This document shows positions 5,652 to 7,145 of a stretch of DNA of 7,145 nucleotides, one piece after another. The translations under genes were made by a program, and so were the position numbers. The stretch's first letter is position 1, and each line of letters opens with the position of its first letter. This DNA comes from Planctomycetota bacterium (GTDB taxonomy: Bacteria > Planctomycetota > Planctomycetia > Pirellulales > Thermoguttaceae). Where the stretch lies: contig JAEWUR010000159.1 in NCBI GenBank assembly GCA_023397045.1, positions 1-7,145 of the forward strand. The letters are read 5' to 3'. The notes below the pieces were generated by a model, which did not search any database, was not told the DNA's origin, and worked only from the letters and a program-made list of their open reading frames with translations.

Positions 5652-6461
5652 TCACTTCGCCGAACATTGCGACACGCAATCTAGCACCTCGGCCAGCAGC
5701 AGGCCGTTCGTCGCGATTCCCTCGCCGGCCTGATAGGTGCGATTGCCCTGCCAATCGCAAAACGTACCGCCGGCCTCTTCCAGAATCGGCAGCATCGGCG
5801 CGGCGTCCCAAATCGCCATGATCGGATCGACCATCACGTCGGCCCGGCCCGTCGCCACCATCAAATAGCCGTAACCGTCGCCCCAGGTGCGCGTCAATCG
5901 CGAGGCCGATTGCAGCCGATCGTACGCCACGCGACGGCCATGCTGATCGAACGAGATCACCTCGCTCGTAACAAATAGGGCCTTCGACAGCGGTCGATGC
6001 TGCGACACCCGGGCGGGCGTCGGCGATCGGTCGCCTTGCACATACCAAGCGCCCAGCCCTCGCGCGGCATAGACGCATTCGTCCAAAGCCGGAATCCGAA
6101 TGACCCCCAATACGCTTTCGCCTTCGCATTCCACCGCGACCAGGGTCGAGTAGAGCGGCACGCCGTGGATGAACGACTTTGTGCCGTCGATCGGATCGAG
6201 AATCCAACGAAATCCGCTCGTGCCGGGCCGTTCGTCAAACTCCTCGCCAAAAATGCCGTCCTGCGGAAACACTTCGGCGATGCGCTGACGCAGATATTGC
6301 TCGGCCGATCGATCACCCGCCGTCACCGGCGTGTCGTCCGCCTTCAACTCCACGTCCAGATGGTCGCGGCGGAAAAATTCGAGCGTGACCTCTCCTGCTC
6401 CGCGCGCGGCGGCCACGGCTAGGTCGAGTCGGGACTGGAGGTCGGAGGCAGACGGCGGCAT
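5652..6461 (-). CDS. hisN: Inositol-monophosphatase-family phosphatase, probably histidinol-phosphatase
   Basis: This 269-residue cytoplasmic Mg-dependent phosphatase has all the metal-site motifs of the IMPase superfamily: GEE (72-74), DPIDGT (89-94) and WD (218-219). TPVTAGDRSAE (44-54) and LDPIDGTKSFIHGVP (88-102) are of the type seen in HisN, which removes phosphate from L-histidinol phosphate in histidine biosynthesis. Activity on inositol phosphate or another sugar phosphate cannot be excluded. Length is normal for the family. The ATG at 6461 gives the expected N-terminus, although only a weak GGATC lies upstream. Its first 43 nt overlap the end of the Rrf2-type gene, so translation is probably coupled. 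No other histidine genes are in the window. The TGA stop abuts the repeat element at 5529-5651. Confidence 0.88.
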   Translation of the reverse strand: MPPSASDLQSRLDLAVAAARGAGEVTLEFFRRDHLDVELKADDTPVTAGDRSAEQYLRQRIAEVFPQDGIFGEEFDERPGTSGFRWILDPIDGTKSFIHGVPLYSTLVAVECEGESVLGVIRIPALDECVYAARGLGAWYVQGDRSPTPARVSQHRPLSKALFVTSEVISFDQHGRRVAYDRLQSASRLTRTWGDGYGYLMVATGRADVMVDPIMAIWDAAPMLPILEEAGGTFCDWQGNRTYQAGEGIATNGLLLAEVLDCVSQCSAK

Positions 6462-6922
6462 GACAGATCCATTTCGGCAGCGCCTGAACCCGCCGGCGCC
6501 AAAACAGGCTCGACCACCTGCGCCTGGAATACCGGCATCAGATGGGAAAGCTTCGTGGCGTGCAATTCACGTCGGGCAAGCTCGGTGATCTTTTTCATCA
6601 CGCATTCTAACTTCGTCCGGGAGTCCTCGGGAAGCCCCTCGTGCGACAACAGCGACGAATCGAACGGCCCATCCACGGCCTCGATCACATCGAGCAGCGA
6701 CAATTCGGCCGGACTCCGCTCCAACGTGTACCCGCCCTCGACGCCACGCGTCGATCCCAGAATGCCGTGGTTCACCAGATTTCGCAGCACCTGCAACAGA
6801 AACCGCTCCGGCATCTGCCCCCTCGACGCCAAACGACTGCATGGTATCGGAACGCTTGAATCCGAAACGGCGAGCTGCAACGCCGCATGGAGCGCATAGG
6901 CCACGGTACGCGAAAGCTTCAT
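6419..6922 (-). CDS. Rrf2-family transcriptional regulator
   Basis: The 167-residue protein opens MKLSRTVAYALHAALQLA, the typical start of the Rrf2 winged-helix domain. The recognition-helix region MPERFLLQVLRNLVNHGIL (37-55) and the wing GSTRGVEGGYTLERSPAELSLLDVIEAVDGP (56-86) follow. Relatives include IscR, NsrR, RirA and CymR. The three clustered cysteines that hold the Fe-S cluster in IscR and NsrR are absent; only C107 lies in that region, with C28 and C155 elsewhere. It therefore probably senses something other than through a classical Fe-S cluster, or has lost sensing. GAGGGG lies eight bases before the ATG at 6922. It is the first gene of a two-gene unit and overlaps the phosphatase start by 43 nt. 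The C-terminal residues after about 140 are low-complexity and lie partly in the overlap. Confidence 0.92.
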   Translation of the reverse strand: MKLSRTVAYALHAALQLAVSDSSVPIPCSRLASRGQMPERFLLQVLRNLVNHGILGSTRGVEGGYTLERSPAELSLLDVIEAVDGPFDSSLLSHEGLPEDSRTKLECVMKKITELARRELHATKLSHLMPVFQAQVVEPVLAPAGSGAAEMDLSCRRLPPTSSPDST

Positions 6923-6964
6923 CTCATATACCCCTCGAAACTACCCCCTCGACGTGCGGGAATT

Positions 6965-6992
6965 AGTCTACCAGTATCGCCGGGGATGTCAA
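6965..6992 (-). promoter_or_regulatory. Sigma70-like promoter of the rrf2-phosphatase unit
   Basis: On the minus strand a perfect TTGACA (6992-6987) is followed after 16 bp by TAGACT (6970-6965, 4/6). The start would be near 6958, with a leader of about 36 nt. The -10 region reads GACTAATT on the minus strand, resembling one half of IscR-type operators, so autoregulation is conceivable; no full dyad is visible. Two copies of an accccctcga-like motif lie between the start point and the ATG (6929-6952). Confidence 0.6.
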
Positions 6993-7028
6993 GAGATGAT
7001 TCGCCACAAAATGACAAGAATGGCACAC

Positions 7029-7091
7029 CCGCCCATTTCCATTGCGTCCAAGCCCGTAGGGTCCGCCTCGCGGACCATCCCGAATGGGCGG
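7029..7091. repeat. Nested inverted repeat upstream of the rrf2 promoter
   Basis: A perfect 9-bp inverted repeat, ccgcccatt (7029-7037) and aatgggcgg (7083-7091), encloses a perfect 7-bp hairpin ggtccgc/gcggacc with a 3-nt loop (7060-7076). It ends one base before the terminal repeat of the element at 7093, so the two may belong to one composite repeat. No coding function is seen. Confidence 0.65.
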
Positions 7092-7092
7092 A

Positions 7093-7145
7093 CCAGTGGT
7101 CTGTCCAATTCAAGTCTACGAATCGTAACCCGAAGCGTGAGCGAG
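7093..7145. repeat. Third copy of the terminal-repeat element (element C), cut by the right edge
   Basis: 7093-7111 matches the left end of the element at 5529-5547 at 18 of 19 positions. 7124-7145 matches 5570-5591 with one difference. The linker between these blocks is 12 nt here and 22 nt in element B, so copies differ by an internal indel. The right end lies outside the window. Confidence 0.72.

Noticed and set aside
5553..5654. Second UGA readthrough candidate: the phosphatase stop is followed by 33 open codons
   Set aside because: The extension lies wholly in the terminal-repeat element, the phosphatase already has normal family length, and there is no Cys partner next to the stop. Kept as a caution for the main finding.
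6919..7113. Minus-strand 64-codon frame upstream of the Rrf2 gene
   Set aside because: It spans the promoter with a perfect TTGACA and the nested hairpins; no ribosome site.

Overview
The window looks like chromosomal DNA of a planctomycete, probably of the Pirellulales type. The reasons are GC-rich codon use, a secreted DUF1080 (3-keto-disaccharide hydrolase family) protein, lineage-style membrane and lipoproteins with no clear family, and short structured intergenic repeats. The lineage is an inference from gene content, not from a marker gene.

Layout. On the minus strand at the left edge lie the first 130 codons of leucyl-tRNA synthetase (leuS), then a complete tRNA-Lys(UUU) with a strong intrinsic terminator. 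A good sigma70-like promoter at 1014-1042 drives a plus-strand two-gene operon: a six-helix membrane protein (1136-1990) and an overlapping lipoprotein (1983-2582). Facing it on the minus strand is a large secreted protein (2737-4494). A divergent intergenic region (4495-4833) carries a strong promoter for this gene and a structured leader for the plus-strand DUF1080 gene (4834-5532). A minus-strand pair follows: an Rrf2-type regulator (6419-6922) overlapping an inositol-monophosphatase-family phosphatase, probably histidinol-phosphatase (5652-6461).

The main discovery candidate is the secreted protein. Its frame meets an in-frame TGA at 2880-2878 and then continues for 46 codons to a TAG at 2739-2737. 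The readthrough segment has a coding-like composition, with Cys four residues after the TGA (U-G-F-T-C). A hairpin with an 8-bp stem and a G-containing apical loop lies 21 nt after the TGA, which is the geometry of a bacterial SECIS element. I read this as a probable selenoprotein of an undescribed secreted family. A nonsense mutation or an assembly error remains possible.

Both convergent gene ends in the window are filled by small elements with terminal inverted repeats beginning CTAGTGGTCTGTC (2597-2740 and 5529-5651), and a third copy starts at the right edge (7093-7145). The TAG stops of the candidate selenoprotein and of the DUF1080 gene lie inside this terminal sequence, and the phosphatase stop abuts the other end. 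The elements may be miniature mobile elements that now also act as bidirectional 3' ends. No selenocysteine-insertion genes (selA, selB, selC, selD) lie in the window.
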